From Typhlomys cinereus (lineage: Eukaryota; Chordata; Mammalia; Rodentia; Platacanthomyidae), in assembly GCA_023101885.1 (NCBI GenBank), contig JALPQD010000087.1:6019016-6083015 (forward strand): a stretch of 64,000 bases of DNA, given 5' to 3'. Position numbers and translations under genes: made by a program. Every line of letters begins with the position of its first letter. Within the stretch, counting starts at the first letter, position 1. Of the stretch, positions 1 to 11,006 are shown one piece after another. Under the pieces are notes generated by a model that saw only the letters and a program-made list of their open reading frames with translations, ran no database searches and was not told the origin of the DNA.

Positions 1-244
1 CACATACACACACACACTTATTCTAAACTAGCAACCCAGCCTGGCGCAGAGTCCTGCGCCCTGCATCATGTGGCTTTAGAAGGTTTGGTTACCTCGGCGT
101 ATATGTCTGTTCCACCTTCCAAATAAAAGTTGAGCACAACCTTAAAGCTTCCTTGAGCAAAGAGGAGACCTGTGAGAGATAGGAGGGGGATGAAAGAAGT
201 CAGTTTTCTTCCATTTGTAAATAAAAATCTCCCTATGTTGGAGA

Positions 245-292
245 TTGTGCGGGTTAGGCAAGTGCTCTAGTACTGAGCTTCATCCCAGCTTT
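245..292 (-). repeat. ID-like tRNA-derived SINE fragment
   Basis: Read on the minus strand, this short piece resembles the ID core: a 'tagagcacttgcctaac' type segment next to a B-box-like stretch. It is heavily decayed and recognised only by its similarity to other ID-like fragments in the window. Confidence 0.35.
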
Positions 293-395
293 TGGTTTTT
301 GCAAATTGTCCAAGATCATCATGGGCTCCTGGGTGTGAGGACTGCATTACCACGCCCAGCTACAATGAATGGTTTTTAACTGTCACCTTTGTTTT

Positions 396-565
396 TAATG
401 CTTTATTTATGACAGTCAGTGAATACTGACGTGTGTCACAGGGCAGGCAAGTGTGGAGGCCAGAGAACAACTTCCAAAAGATGGTTCTCATCTGGGCTGT
501 GGGGGGGCACTTAGGACACAGGTTTGCAGAAAGATGCTTTGCCTGCTGAACCAGCTCTCTGACCA
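396..565 (-). repeat. B2/B3-like SINE, degraded
   Basis: The + strand shows the inverse order of a B3/B2-type rodent SINE: an AT-rich end, then 'gtggaggccagagaacaac', then a decayed 'ctgctgaaccagctctctgacc' end that corresponds to the tRNA-derived head. Divergence is high and no target-site duplication was found. Confidence 0.5.
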
Positions 566-959
566 GATGGTGGTGTTAAAGTTGTGAGTTCCCACAATTC
601 CCTCTTGGTTTTTTTTTCTCTTTTATAATTTTAATTGAAGCACTGCTAATTCATTTTTTCCTCTTAAAAGCACCAAATTTGAACATCTAAGTCAATTTGC
701 AAGGGAAGGGGGAAAAGAAACACCATCAAGAACATCTCTGCAGAACACAAGGAATGATGTTCATTCCTCCAAATGTCAAATTGCAGGCCTACCAAAACCA
801 AAACAGAGCTAAACCAAAAGAAAACAGAGAGAGAAAGAAATAAAAATCACATTCTATGGGCTCTTTGTTGCGCTAACCGTCTTTCAGCTGACTTTCAAAA
901 AATTAACACCCTAGGTCATCAAAGTATTCCATTCGCTTTTTCTAATTAAAAATAAAAAG

Positions 960-1665
<706 letters not shown>

Positions 1666-1870
1666 CCATGCCTGGGGGAGGTGACCCCAGGAGGCTGGGA
1701 GGGCCGCGCTGTGTGTCAAGCTACTAGAGTATCTATATGCCCATCTCATTAGTGACCCTGTATATTCAATATTCATGAAGTGTGTGCAGCATGGTTTTCT
1801 TAACCAAGCTCTGAGTTTCTGTACTCAGCTTGTCAGTAACATTCTTCAATAACATTTCTTTACATTTCAG

Positions 1871-1952
1871 GTGATTTCTGAAGTCTAGCAAGTGTGTAAG
1901 GACACAACTACTCTCCCAGAGAAGAGAGCAGGAGAGTATCAAAATATTCACT
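1871..1952 (+). other. L1TD1: 5' UTR part of the first coding exon of L1TD1
   Basis: A pyrimidine-rich tract ending in 'tttacatttcag' (AG at 1869-1870) precedes this segment and fits a splice acceptor. The 82 bases up to the ATG at 1953 would be untranslated. At least one noncoding exon must therefore lie upstream. I could not place it, and it may be outside the window. Confidence 0.6.
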
Positions 1953-2893
1953 ATGTCCAGTGTACGGTCAAAGTCAGCCGGGCTTGAGAAGGGGCAGGGC
2001 AAAGCCTCTGGGAAGAATCTCACCTTGGATGCTGGTGAAGATGCAGCCCCCATTCTGGACCTAAAGGACAGAGACGTGTCCACCCTGATCATGGATAAGC
2101 TCAATATCTTAATGAAAATGCAAGACTCTATGTTTGAAGAGATAAGAGAAACCTTTAAAAATGACATAAAGAAAATGCTAGTCAAAAGTGCAGTGGTGGA
2201 AGAGAAGAATCCAAAATATCTGAAAGATCAGCCTGAGGTCAGAGGTTCAAAGCCGGACGAAAAGGCAGAGGAAGAAGATTCTAAAACAGATGAGGGGATG
2301 CAGAACTTAACCTTGGAAGGAAAAGACGTAAAACAAGGCAGGAGATTCGGCAGATATGAAGAACACAGTCATGGAAGGGATTGCTTCTCTCTGAACCAAG
2401 CCTCACATTATGGAGTCATGGAAGCCTTTGGCTCTAGACAAGACAGGTACAGAAAAAGCCCTGGCCGTGTAGAAGTTCTGGAAGGAGAGGGCATCAGAAG
2501 GAAGAGGAAGAGTCAGCCAAAGAAATGCAAGAGGGAACAAAGCCCCAAGACTCAAAGAAAAAAGAGAATTTTGTAAGCGATCCCAGAGAAGAAAATTCGG
2601 TCAAGGGAGGAGCCAGGCTTAGTCTATCAGCCGAGTTCTCATCAGCAACCTTGGAAATTAATAAACAGTGGGGTGACATCTTCAACATTCTGAGAGAGAA
2701 TGATCTGGAACCTCGCCTTCTGTGCACGGTTCAGTTAGCATTTAAATGCGACGGGGAAGTCAAAACATTTTCGGACCTTCAAAGCCTCAGGAAATTCATT
2801 AATCAGAAACCTCCCATGAGAGAATTATTGAAAGACACTTTCCCTCAGGATGACCCAAGCCAGGGAGGAAGAAGATATGGGAGAGAAAAAGTG
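1953..2893 (+). CDS. L1TD1: L1TD1, first coding exon (one-base frame break inside)
   Basis: L1TD1 is a placental-mammal gene domesticated from LINE-1 ORF1. Its protein is a cytoplasmic RNA-binding protein of pluripotent and germ cells that works with LIN28 and mRNP complexes (family knowledge). This exon encodes the N-terminus, starting at MSSVRSKS. It continues with a conserved helix (DLKDRDVSTLIM ... MFEEIRETFKNDIKK), a charged linker, and then a degenerate copy of the ORF1p C-terminal domain (SATLEINKQW, NILRENDLEP, CDGEVKTFSDLQSLRKF). The exon ends at GTG|gtaagc, phase 0. Reading frame is lost once. The start frame runs to a stop at 2576, while homology continues in another frame that is open well upstream of 2525. 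The switch is best placed between about 2440 and 2510 in a purine-rich tract and amounts to one missing base. If that break is discounted, the two coding exons total about 851 residues, against about 865 in human. Confidence 0.93.
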
Positions 2894-3233
2894 GTAAGCG
2901 TACAGATCTGGGGGCTTCTGCAGCAGTAATGGGTAGTGTGGTTATTTTGAAGAGCATTAGAGAGTTCCTTGAAGGAAAAATCATGATGTTAAAAATGATA
3001 GCTTTAAATTAAAAAGATTAGTGTTAGAAATAGGAAATGTGAACAAAAGAGTTAAAATTTGTTTGGTAGGAAATTTCCTGTACATTATAGAAATTGATAG
3101 TAAGAAAATGAATTTATTAAGAGTAAAGTATAAGCGTCCAGTTTATTTGCCTAATTCAATGTAGACATCCTTTTATATTTCGTTACCATTCAGGTTTCCT
3201 TTGTTTTTAAGCACCTGTTCAAGACTACCTCTT

Positions 3234-3265
<32 letters not shown>

Positions 3266-3269
3266 GCTT

Positions 3270-3491
3270 GTGTGTGTCAGAGCACTGTGTGCCTGTGGCG
3301 TCCCCATGGTGACTTCAGGAAACACTGTATTACTTCCACCTCCTTTTTGCTTTGCTCTGGGATTTCTGGCCTCGGAGCCAGACGTGTGGGCTTTCACCAT
3401 TTCTGTTCAGTGCTTTTACTTGAGATCTGAATTCAGGTCCTTATGCTTGTCAGGCAGAGTCTTGACCCCTGATCCATCTCTCTCTAGCCCA
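3270..3491 (-). repeat. tRNA-derived SINE with CA/TG tail, old subfamily
   Basis: Read in reverse it gives the window's common SINE: a 'gctagagagag' head, a B-box-like 'ggacctgaattcagatctc', a 'ggaggtggaag' middle, and a 'ggcacacagtgctctgac' end next to a poly(T)/(TG) tract at 3229-3275. It is clearly diverged from the younger copies. Confidence 0.75.
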
Positions 3492-3721
3492 CTACTTTAT
3501 TAATTTTTCGATTGCAATTTATGGTCATCACTGCTAGCCTTCGAGAGGATCCTGAAGCCAGACAATTTGAGCCCCTTCAAAAAGCAGGAAAGGCGGAATG
3601 TTCCCTGGGTCCTACATAAAGCATGGCCTATTGAGGCAGATTTTGGTCCAGAGATCTGAATGTCCACTATGGGCAGCAGATAGCATCTTCACAGGCTGTG
3701 CCATATTTTAAAGATGGGTTC

Positions 3722-3899
3722 TTTTTAAATTTTTTCATTTATTTGAGGGGGAGAGAGGCATACACATGCATGCATTGGGGTATGGGTGAAGGCAGAGCAC
3801 AACTTTCAGACATCAGTTCTCCATCATGTGGGCTCCCAGGGATCAGACTCGAGTCTCCAGGCTTCTGAGCAGGTGCCTTACTGAAGTTCTCTCACCAGC
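3722..3899 (-). repeat. B2/B3-like SINE
   Basis: It contains the B3-type block 'ccatcatgtgggctcccagg' followed by 'gatcagactcgagtctccag' and ends in a decayed 'tctctcaccagccc'. These are the reverse complement of a B2-superfamily head and body. An A/T-rich end lies at 3722-3745. Confidence 0.75.
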
Positions 3900-3901
3900 C
3901 C

Positions 3902-3998
3902 TGAAGATGAGTTCTTGCCATGTAGCTCAGGCTAGCATCAAATTCACTTTCCTCCTGCCTCAGCCTCCTTGAGGTTAGATTACAGTGTGTACCCCAAG
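3902..3998 (-). repeat. B1-like (7SL-derived) SINE
   Basis: It shows 'gccatgtagctcaggctagc', then 'cctcctgcctcagcctcc' and 'ttacagtgtgtacc', the reverse complement of a rodent B1 monomer. It abuts the B2/B3-like element on its left. Confidence 0.7.
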
Positions 3999-4697
3999 GC
4001 TGCTCTGTGTTCCTCTTTCGCCTTTTGACTTACTGACATCATGACTAATGGTGTCACACAGAGCTCCCACGGCTCTGTCCAGGGAGATTTCACTGGGCAT
4101 TGTGGTTGGCAGAGACAGCTCAGTGTATCTGCATTTCCCTGGCTGTGCTTACTTCCATGTCTTTATTGAACTTGTAGGTTTCTTCTGTTTGTGTTTTTTT
4201 CTTATAATCTCTCTTCATTTAAAATTTTATACATTTTTATCACCTACTTTGATATTACTATCCCCTCCCACTTTCATGTCTTTTTTCATTTTTGTTTTTG
4301 TTTTTCAAAAACAACTGTAACACAGAATAATGTGAACAGTAAGAGAATACATTTAGGCTACAGTTGGTCTTTGGGTTGTCTTTATTGATTTACAAGAACT
4401 TTTCAATAGTCCTTTAGTTGTAGAAAATATTAGTGTAATTTAGTATATAACTAATCATTTAACACTTTGTATGCTTAAAAGTTTTTGATTTTGAAGTAGC
4501 AGATGTAACAATCTCATGTGTTTGTTTTTTTTTTTAATGTGGAGATCTTTGTAACATAATTAGAAATCTGTATTGTGTAAGGGTTGGGATTAAAGCTCAG
4601 TATCTAACTCATTATACTCAGTATTTTGTAACAAGTTTTTGTTTTTGTTTTTCTGGCAGCTCTACCACTGAGCTACTGCCCTAACCCATTTATTTTT

Positions 4698-4698
4698 A

Positions 4699-4746
<48 letters not shown>
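4698..4746 (+). repeat. (ATTG)n microsatellite
   Basis: About eleven uninterrupted ATTG/GATT units lie within the L1TD1 intron. Perfect units suggest it is polymorphic. Confidence 0.95.
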
Positions 4747-4857
4747 AAAGGGCCTTGCGTAGCCTTGCTGACCTCAGTCACAATGTCCAAATGCCTCTAA
4801 TTCTCAAGCATGTATTTCCATGCCAGAGGTAGGGTGCACAGAGCCCAAGTACAGCAT

Positions 4858-4972
4858 CAGCCAGGCATAGTTTCCCCCAGTGTATTGGAGACTGAGATAA
4901 GAAGGTTGACAGGCTAGAGAGTAGCCTGGGTTATGTTATGACAACGCTCTCAAAGCAAAAAACTAAAATTCT
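4858..4972 (+). repeat. B1-like SINE, degraded
   Basis: It has 'agccaggcatagt' near the start, then 'ggagactgagataagaaggt' and 'tagcctgggtta', ending in an A-rich 'ctcaaagcaaaaaac'. This is the sense order of a decayed B1. Confidence 0.6.
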
Positions 4973-5289
4973 TTCGTGTTTGAGAGAAGGGCAAAGGTAT
5001 AGTTGGATATTTTGAGTAATCTTCTGAAAGGAGATTACAAAACTGAATGACAAGGTTTCAGCGCTTGCTGTAGTAATGATTAAAACATGTACCTGGAGAA
5101 TCAGTCACGTAAGTGTCAAGCAACAGGGATGTTGAAAGACAAAGCAGACATGATCCTGTGGAATTCGTTGCAAGTATTGCAGAAGAAATTATGTTGGGAT
5201 CATCATAGGAAAGCTTGGCTTTGGTTGGGAGACTTAGGTCTTCAAGAATAATAGGACCTGCAGGTCTTATCACCTTCAGGTCAGTGTAG

Positions 5290-5348
5290 TACATTATTGC
5301 CTAGTACATGCAAGGTCCTGGGTTTGATTCTTATTACAACACAAAAAA
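5290..5348 (+). repeat. ID-like SINE fragment with A-rich tail
   Basis: 'gcctagtacatgcaaggtcc' and 'tgggtttgattcttattaca' followed by 'acaaaaaataaa' match the 3' half of a rodent ID element (tRNA-Ala derived). Confidence 0.55.
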
Positions 5349-5481
5349 TAAACGACACTTTAGCATTTTTCCAGATATTCGTTCATTGTCAGAGTGGCAG
5401 CCATATTAAGTTTAGTGGGTAAGGTAGAGCTTCTTTTCTTTAATACACATATGACTTAAATAACCTCTCTTTAACTTTCAG

Positions 5482-7095
5482 AAAAAAGCTCTAATAGATT
5501 CAAAGCATGAAGCTGGAATAGCAGCAAATGATGGTCTGAGCTTCTTGTTCATCAAAGAGATAAACATCGCCAGGCCAGAAGTGACGAACTCAGAGATTGG
5601 GGAACGCGGGGCTTCCGAATGGAAGAAAGAGAAAACCCCCAGATCAAAGAAACAGGAGGCCTCAGCATTGGAAGAAGAAGAGGAGAAGATGTCGGAGGAG
5701 GAAGGAGAAGAAACTTCAGAGGGGGAAAAGACCTCAAGTGGGGAGGGAGAAACAGAAGAGGCCTCAGAGACTGGGGAGAAGGAAGAGGCTTCAGAGACTG
5801 GAGAGGAAGAACAGATGTCAGAGGAGGGGGAAGTGGAGGAGGAGGAGGGAAAAGAAGCCTCGGTATTAAGGTCAAAGGAAGACTTAACCCTCCAGGGCCT
5901 CACTGTGGTAGATGAAAGAAGGAGGAATGGCTTGCAGGTTAGTTTAATTAGTTTGGTGGTAGATTCTGAGTCAGAGGAAGAAGTGGAGACCATCTTTCAG
6001 ACTGAGAAAAAAGAGGCCTTGTATGGACTTAAAGATCTTGCCTTTAGTTATCTGACTTGGAACTCTGAGAAGAGACAGTTGTTGAAGTGTCAGAATGTCA
6101 AGGAGACCCAGGGAAAACCAGCCACGCCCAGAAGCCAAGGAATTGGGACACCCTGTCTAACCTTATACTTGACCTCTCCGCCAAAATCACTGGAGAGGGG
6201 TAATGGTGATCCTACAATGCTTCCGTGTACAAACTTAAGGGTTCCATCAGGAGTCACCTCACTTCTGAGAAAGAAAGAGAGACCCAAGAGTAAACAAATA
6301 GAGGCTCTGTCTGCCAAAGAAGCAGACTTAATCCAGGGAACAGAAGAAAACTTTAGAAGGCGTGTGATCAGTATGTTCAGAGAAATGCAGGATGAAGTTG
6401 AAAATATTAAGAAATCTTGTTCAGAAATCTTAGAAATCAAGAAGTCAATCTGTGATCTGTCTTGGTCAGTGGGCATGCTTAAAACAAAAGTGGCGAATCA
6501 GGGAAATGTCATAGAGGAAATCACTAAGGATACGCCACAACTCACCAAACAGATCATTGATGAGGAAAGGCTGAGAGAGAGAGAGGACAGCTTGAGAAGC
6601 TCCAACATCCGCTTGATAGGCGTGCCTGAAAAAGAGAACAAAGAGAATGAGGCAGAGGACATAATGAAGGAAATCATGGAGGAAAACTTTCCAGACCTGA
6701 AGGATTTGAGTCTTGAGTTTGTTAGTGCTCACCGGATTCCCAGTACAGTTGATCAGAGCAGACTCACTCCTAGACACATCTTGGTGACGTTTTTGAATTT
6801 CAGTGATAAACGCAGAGTCTTAAAGGTCTCCAGAGAAAAAAGAGAAATCACCTATAGAGGAACAAAAGTCAGAATGACAGCCGACTTATCACAAGGCACC
6901 TTAGATGCCAGAAGCCAATGGGCCGATGTCATACGAGTTCTGCATGCGGAAGGCTTTCAGCCTAAAATCCTGTACCCTGCCAAACTGACCTTTAGTTTCC
7001 AGGGGAAACCTAAAGTATTCTTTGATCTCGAGGAATTCAGGGAGTTTATTTCTAATGTACCTTCTTTGAAAGACTTGCTGGAGAATGTATTTTAG
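5482..7095 (+). CDS. L1TD1: L1TD1, last coding exon: acidic repeats and full ORF1p-like domain
   Basis: This exon is 1614 bp, phase 0, and starts at KKALIDSKHEAG after 'ttaactttcag'. It first encodes a Glu/Ser-rich acidic block (~5640-5870) with repeated EASETGE and MSEE units. A linker follows, with TPCLTLYLTSPPKSLE conserved among L1TD1 proteins. After a coiled-coil stretch (~6330-6600) comes the LINE-1 ORF1p-type RRM, beginning NIRLIGVPEKE (nt ~6604, residue ~689) and carrying LTPRHILV, REKREITYRGTKVRMTADLS. The ORF1p C-terminal domain follows (LDARSQWADV, ILYPAKLTFSFQGKPKVFF, EEFREFIS). The exon is open to a TAG at 7093-7095 with no break, so the RNA-binding half looks functional. Protein length and domain order match human L1TD1. 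The Glu-rich block is the least conserved part. Confidence 0.96.
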   Translation, partial: KKALIDSKHEAGIAANDGLSFLFIKEINIARPEVTNSEIGERGASEWKKEKTPRSKKQEASALEEEEEKMSEEEGEETSEGEKTSSGEGETEEASETGEKEEASETGEEEQMSEEGEVEEEEGKEASVLRSKEDLTLQGLTVVDERRRNGLQVSLISLVVDSESEEEVETIFQTEKKEALYGLKDLAFSYLTWNSEKRQLLKCQNVKETQGKPATPRSQGIGTPCLTLYLTSPPKSLERGNGDPTMLPCTNLRVPSGVTSLLRKKERPKSKQIEALSAKEADLIQGTEENFRRRVISMFREMQDEVENIKKSCSEILEIKKSICDLSWSVGMLKTKVANQGNVIEEITKDTPQLTKQIIDEERLREREDSLRSSNIRLIGVPEKENKENEAEDIMKEIMEENFPDLKDLSLEFVSAHRIPSTVDQSRLTPRHILVTFLNFSDKRRVLKVSREKREITYRGTKVRMTADLSQGTLDARSQWADVIRVLHAEGFQPKILYPAKLTFSFQGKPKVFFDLEEFREFISNVPSLKDLLENVF

Positions 7096-7174
7096 CAATC
7101 TATGCTTTCATTCATCAAAATGTCTCCCAAAAAGTCATGGTGTGAGATGTTTTTATATTAAAACTTAAAAGAAA

Positions 7175-7180
7175 AATAAA
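7175..7180 (+). promoter_or_regulatory. L1TD1: L1TD1 poly(A) signal AATAAA
   Basis: A canonical AATAAA lies 80 bases after the stop. The next bases are T-rich with 'tgtttaaaaacttgtatttt', which suits cleavage near 7195-7200. This gives a very short 3' UTR. Confidence 0.8.
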
Positions 7181-8460
7181 CTTTGAATTTGTTTAAAAAC
7201 TTGTATTTTCAAAAGAATCTTGCTGTTACTGAATGCTGCCTGATGATTTGTTTTATTGCTTAAGCCCATGCCCTGAAGTGTTCACTCCACAATGAGGAGG
7301 CAGCTAGGGAGTGTCTGTGTGTCCCTCCTTCCCCCAAGTCTTCTCTAGTCCAAACTGGCCTCAGCACACCATACCCGGGATTGACCATGAGCTGAGCCTC
7401 TTCGCTTCAACCCTCCCCCTTCCTTTCCTCCTCCCCTCACCAGTGCTGAGATTGTAAACGTGTACCTCCAGCCCAGCTTCCTGGCAGGTCTTTTGAAAAC
7501 TGTATTCAGTGAAACTTGTCTAATGTAAGACACCTCCATAGGTGGAGTTCTACACTTGGCTCCAGACCCAGGGCAAGCCTATTAAGGTCACTTTTTCTCT
7601 TTTAATTGAAATAGATCACCTGGAGGAGGTGAGGACTTGTACAGTAGGAGACCGCATGTGGGAACCTACAGATAAGCTCTCTAATGAGCTTTAGTTTATC
7701 CCATGGTGGAGGAATGTCCAAGCACATGATAGGCAAGCTCTGCCACTGAACCACACTTAAGACCTAGTCTGTGTGAGCCACCAGAGGGCTGGCAAGTTGG
7801 TTTAGCAGGTTAACTCGGTGATCAAGAGACTTAAGACTTAGATGAAGGGCTTTTTCCTTCCCATGTCAACTGCTTCATTTTCTCCTGAGATTTTGATGCT
7901 TTACCCTTTAGGGTTCACGATGGCTGAAGGTCCATTTTCTGACTTGCTAAACTGCAATGTAGCCCATTCCTGAGTCTACATACAAGAGCTCAAAGCTCTG
8001 CTCTATTAGGGCGGGGAAGGGTCATGTTTGGAGATTAGAAATTACATTAATTGCTGATGGGATACTCCAGCTTTTTTAATCAAAATTTTGTGAATATTTA
8101 AATTCAGATATTAAGTCCTCATGCAACTGTTTAAAAACAAAACTTCAGTTCACATGAGCTTCCAACTTCCATCCTATGAGCTCCAATGCGTTCTTGAATT
8201 GTTCCTTTGAGTTCCAAGTATTCAGGAATTGGTCTTTTAAAACCAATGGGAAGTACAGTAAATTTTTTTTTTTATTCTCTAAATGAACAGTTGTGTTGGA
8301 GAATTCTGCTAACATCTATTTTTAAAAAATTTTTTGGTCTTTACTATAATTGTTGAGAAACAATCACGTAATAACCAAGCGGAGTGTCACAAATCACCCA
8401 GGATGCAGGTTGGGTTATGCTCCATCTCGGATCCTCTACCCCTCCACACATCCCATTTCT

Positions 8461-8758
8461 TTTCTTTTTTTAATTTTTTTTATTATTTTATTCAATTGTG
8501 CATGTGTGTTTGTGCGTGTGTATGTGTGTGTGTATGTGTAGAACCACAGCGAATTCGGGAACCACCATGGACCGCCTCCACCTCCTTGTTGACTCTGCCC
8601 CAGAATTCACAGGCTCTGCCCTACCAGGACCAGAAACGCAGGCCGCCCCCCCTTCCGCCCGGCGTCTATACATCTATACGTGTGGTCTAGGATCCGAACT
8701 CAGGACCTTCCGCCTGCAAGGCAGAGGCTTAATCCCTGAGCCACCTCTCCAGCCCCAT
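8461..8758 (-). repeat. Young tRNA-derived SINE with intact 13 bp TSD
   Basis: A full-length copy in reverse orientation. The head (reverse of 'ggggctggagaggtggctcag') is at the right end and the A/T-rich tail at 8461-8487. The (TG)n segment and the diagnostic block 'gaattcgggaaccaccatgg' lie between them. The repeat acatcccatttct flanks it at 8448-8460 and 8759-8771 without mismatch, which marks a recent retroposition. Confidence 0.92.
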
Positions 8759-9564
8759 ACATCCCATTTCTAACCCAGAGCCCCTCTCTTCTCCAGGGCT
8801 TAGAAGCTGGAACCTCCGTGTTGAGAGCAGAGCCCAGGGGCAGAGAGCAGATGAGCTTCCAGGAAAATGTATGCCAGACCACTCGGCAATTGTTCTTTCC
8901 AGACTAAGCACAGGTTTCTTCTGTGGGGAAGACCAGTGTGTACTTACTCTGCTATTTAGGAATTTGCAGCCTAATCAGGAAAATTTTTAATTTGCAAAAT
9001 TATGTGCTCAAGCTACAGTCAAAACAAGTGTTTAAAGTTAAGCCAAGGAAGGTTTTTTTTCTCCATGGGAAAATAAAATCTAAATTACACAGTGTTTCGG
9101 CAAGTACTCAGTCCTCTGGGTCCTCCAACTTTCCCCATGTGTCTACAGGTTTTTGATTAGCCAGGAAAGTGACAAGCACAGATGTAGTGTACTCTTGTTT
9201 GCCGGCAGAGGGCGTCCTGGCTGAGGACAAGGGTAAACATCTCTCAAAGTGTTTCTAATCCACACAGCAAAGCCCTGCAGAAGGCAAGCAGGTTGGCCCC
9301 AGGGACATACCAGGGGCCGGTGAGAATGAGCAGACGACTTCCCAGCAAAAAGAACCCAACTCTTTGGAAGTCCAGTGCAAGTGGCCATTGTCCTGACCAA
9401 AGGCTGGTTATGAGAGGGCTTCTAGCAAGGGTGGGCATGGACTCAGCTGAGGGAACTCTCCCTATTACCAAGCTGGTTCTTAGCTATGGCTTCCCACATA
9501 GGCACAATACCATGCCATCTATTTGCAGTGAAGGTTTAAGCTTTCTAGTTCTGATTACTTGATT

Positions 9565-9685
9565 GATCGGAGACAGAATCCCATAGAGCCCAGCTGACCT
9601 TAAACTGATTCTGCCTCTCCTCCCCTTTTCTCCCCCACGCCAGTGCTATGATTAAATGCCTGTATTGCTTTGCCCAACTAAACCT
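9565..9685 (-). repeat. B1-like SINE, degraded
   Basis: 'ggagacagaatcccatagag', 'cccagctgaccttaaactga' and 'gccagtgctatgattaaatg' are the decayed reverse complement of a B1. Confidence 0.6.
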
Positions 9686-10339
9686 TCTAGCTTTTAGGCT
9701 TTAAGCCTTTCATCTAATTTTCTCGAATATTCAAACGATAATGAATTAAAATAATGCTGTTCATTTCTTACCAGTCCCTGATATTTAGAAATGAGTACCT
9801 GAATCAAGTAATAATTCAAATGAAATGATATTTGGATTTGTATAAAATATGTGGGAGCTGATTGTCAAGTTGGAATTTAGCAACAAATTCAGATTTTAGT
9901 CACCGTGGAAGGGGCGGGGGCTTTGCCTGGCTTGCTTGAAGCCCCAGGACTCATACCTAGAGATGGCCTAAGCGCCGTGAGTAGCAGAACTTTTTCCTGC
10001 TTGTAATTACCCTTGCTTCCTCTTGTCAATATCCTGCCATTCTGTACCTTGGAGAATGTCATAGTTAGGCACAGGTGTCGATTTAACAGTTGAGGATTTG
10101 AGCTCTGGGCACATTTGTAGGAATTAGTTGTTAAGCCCAGAGCAAACCTGCAGAAGATGGTCTGGTTGATGGGGAAGGCCCAGCTTATGGTGGGTAGGAT
10201 TAGGCTTTGTAATAAAATACAGAGAGCTGGTTGAGAAAGTTGGCATCCTTGTGCACACTTGGCTAGACATGCTGGTCTGGCAAGTAAGGCTCATCCCTCT
10301 CTCAGCCATTATGTAGAGATGGTGTGGTCAGTTCCCTCA

Positions 10340-10480
10340 GCCCTGGTGTTGGTGTGAGCTCTCTCGTCAAGCCGGAGTAAGAACTGTAACCAGACAATCA
10401 TAAGAGAAAATAAACCCCTTGTTCCCTTAAGCATTTTGATGGGGATTTTATTAGCAACCATGTAGGCAAACTGCAACAGA
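10340..10480 (+). repeat. LTR-like interspersed repeat, copy 1
   Basis: This contains 'tggtgttggtgtgagctctc', 'aaccagacaatcataagaga', an AATAAA-type signal and 'cccttaagcattttgatggg'. The same blocks recur in the same order at 12795-12900. The 'aataaaccc...ccttaagcattttg' stretch resembles the 3' part of mammalian MaLR-type LTRs. The exact family is not identified. Confidence 0.5.
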
Positions 10481-10929
10481 GGGAGATGGCAGAATGACTT
10501 AAGAAAACAATGAGTCTTCAAGGTAGGACTGGAACCCAAAGTCTCTGTTGCAGTTTTTCTTCACATTGCTGGTACATACACGATCAAAGAGTTTAGGGGA
10601 GCGGGAGATTTATTCTTGCTTATGATTCTTGGTTACATTTCATTAGCATGGCAGGCGAGTTCATACTATCAGGAACTGAGGAAACCACCATAGCCACAGG
10701 AAATACCAAGAGAGGGGTAAACCTTCCTACTTGCTAGTCTGTGAGTCTGCCAGGGAATAGTCCCACCCACTATGGGCTGACTTCCCACATCAATTAGATA
10801 ATCTCCTGCAGGTTTGCTCAGGGCTTGCCTCAACTACTAATTCTTCACAGATGTGTTCAGAGCCACAGCCTCAACTATCAAGTTAACGCTCAAATCTAAA
10901 AGGCACAAGTCTATTGGAAAATTTTATTT

Positions 10930-11006
10930 AGCTGGGGATATAGGTCAATGGTTGGTTGCTTTCCTAGCAAGCACAAAGCCCTAGCTTCAATTCCAATAGT
11001 CCAATA
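10930..11006 (+). repeat. ID-like SINE
   Basis: 'agctggggatataggtcaat' followed by 'cctagcaagcacaaagccc' and a degenerate 'tagcttcaattcc' B-box follows the ID consensus in sense orientation. Confidence 0.6.

Larger units (their letters stand above)
2894..5481 (+). other. L1TD1: L1TD1 intron between the two coding exons
   Basis: This intron of about 2.6 kb runs from gtaagc to 'ttaactttcag'. It contains SINEs at 3270-3491, 3722-3899, 3902-3998 and 4858-4972, an ATTG microsatellite at 4698-4746, poly(T) runs around 3230-3265, and an ID-like piece near 5290-5348. I found no other coding signal. Confidence 0.85.
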
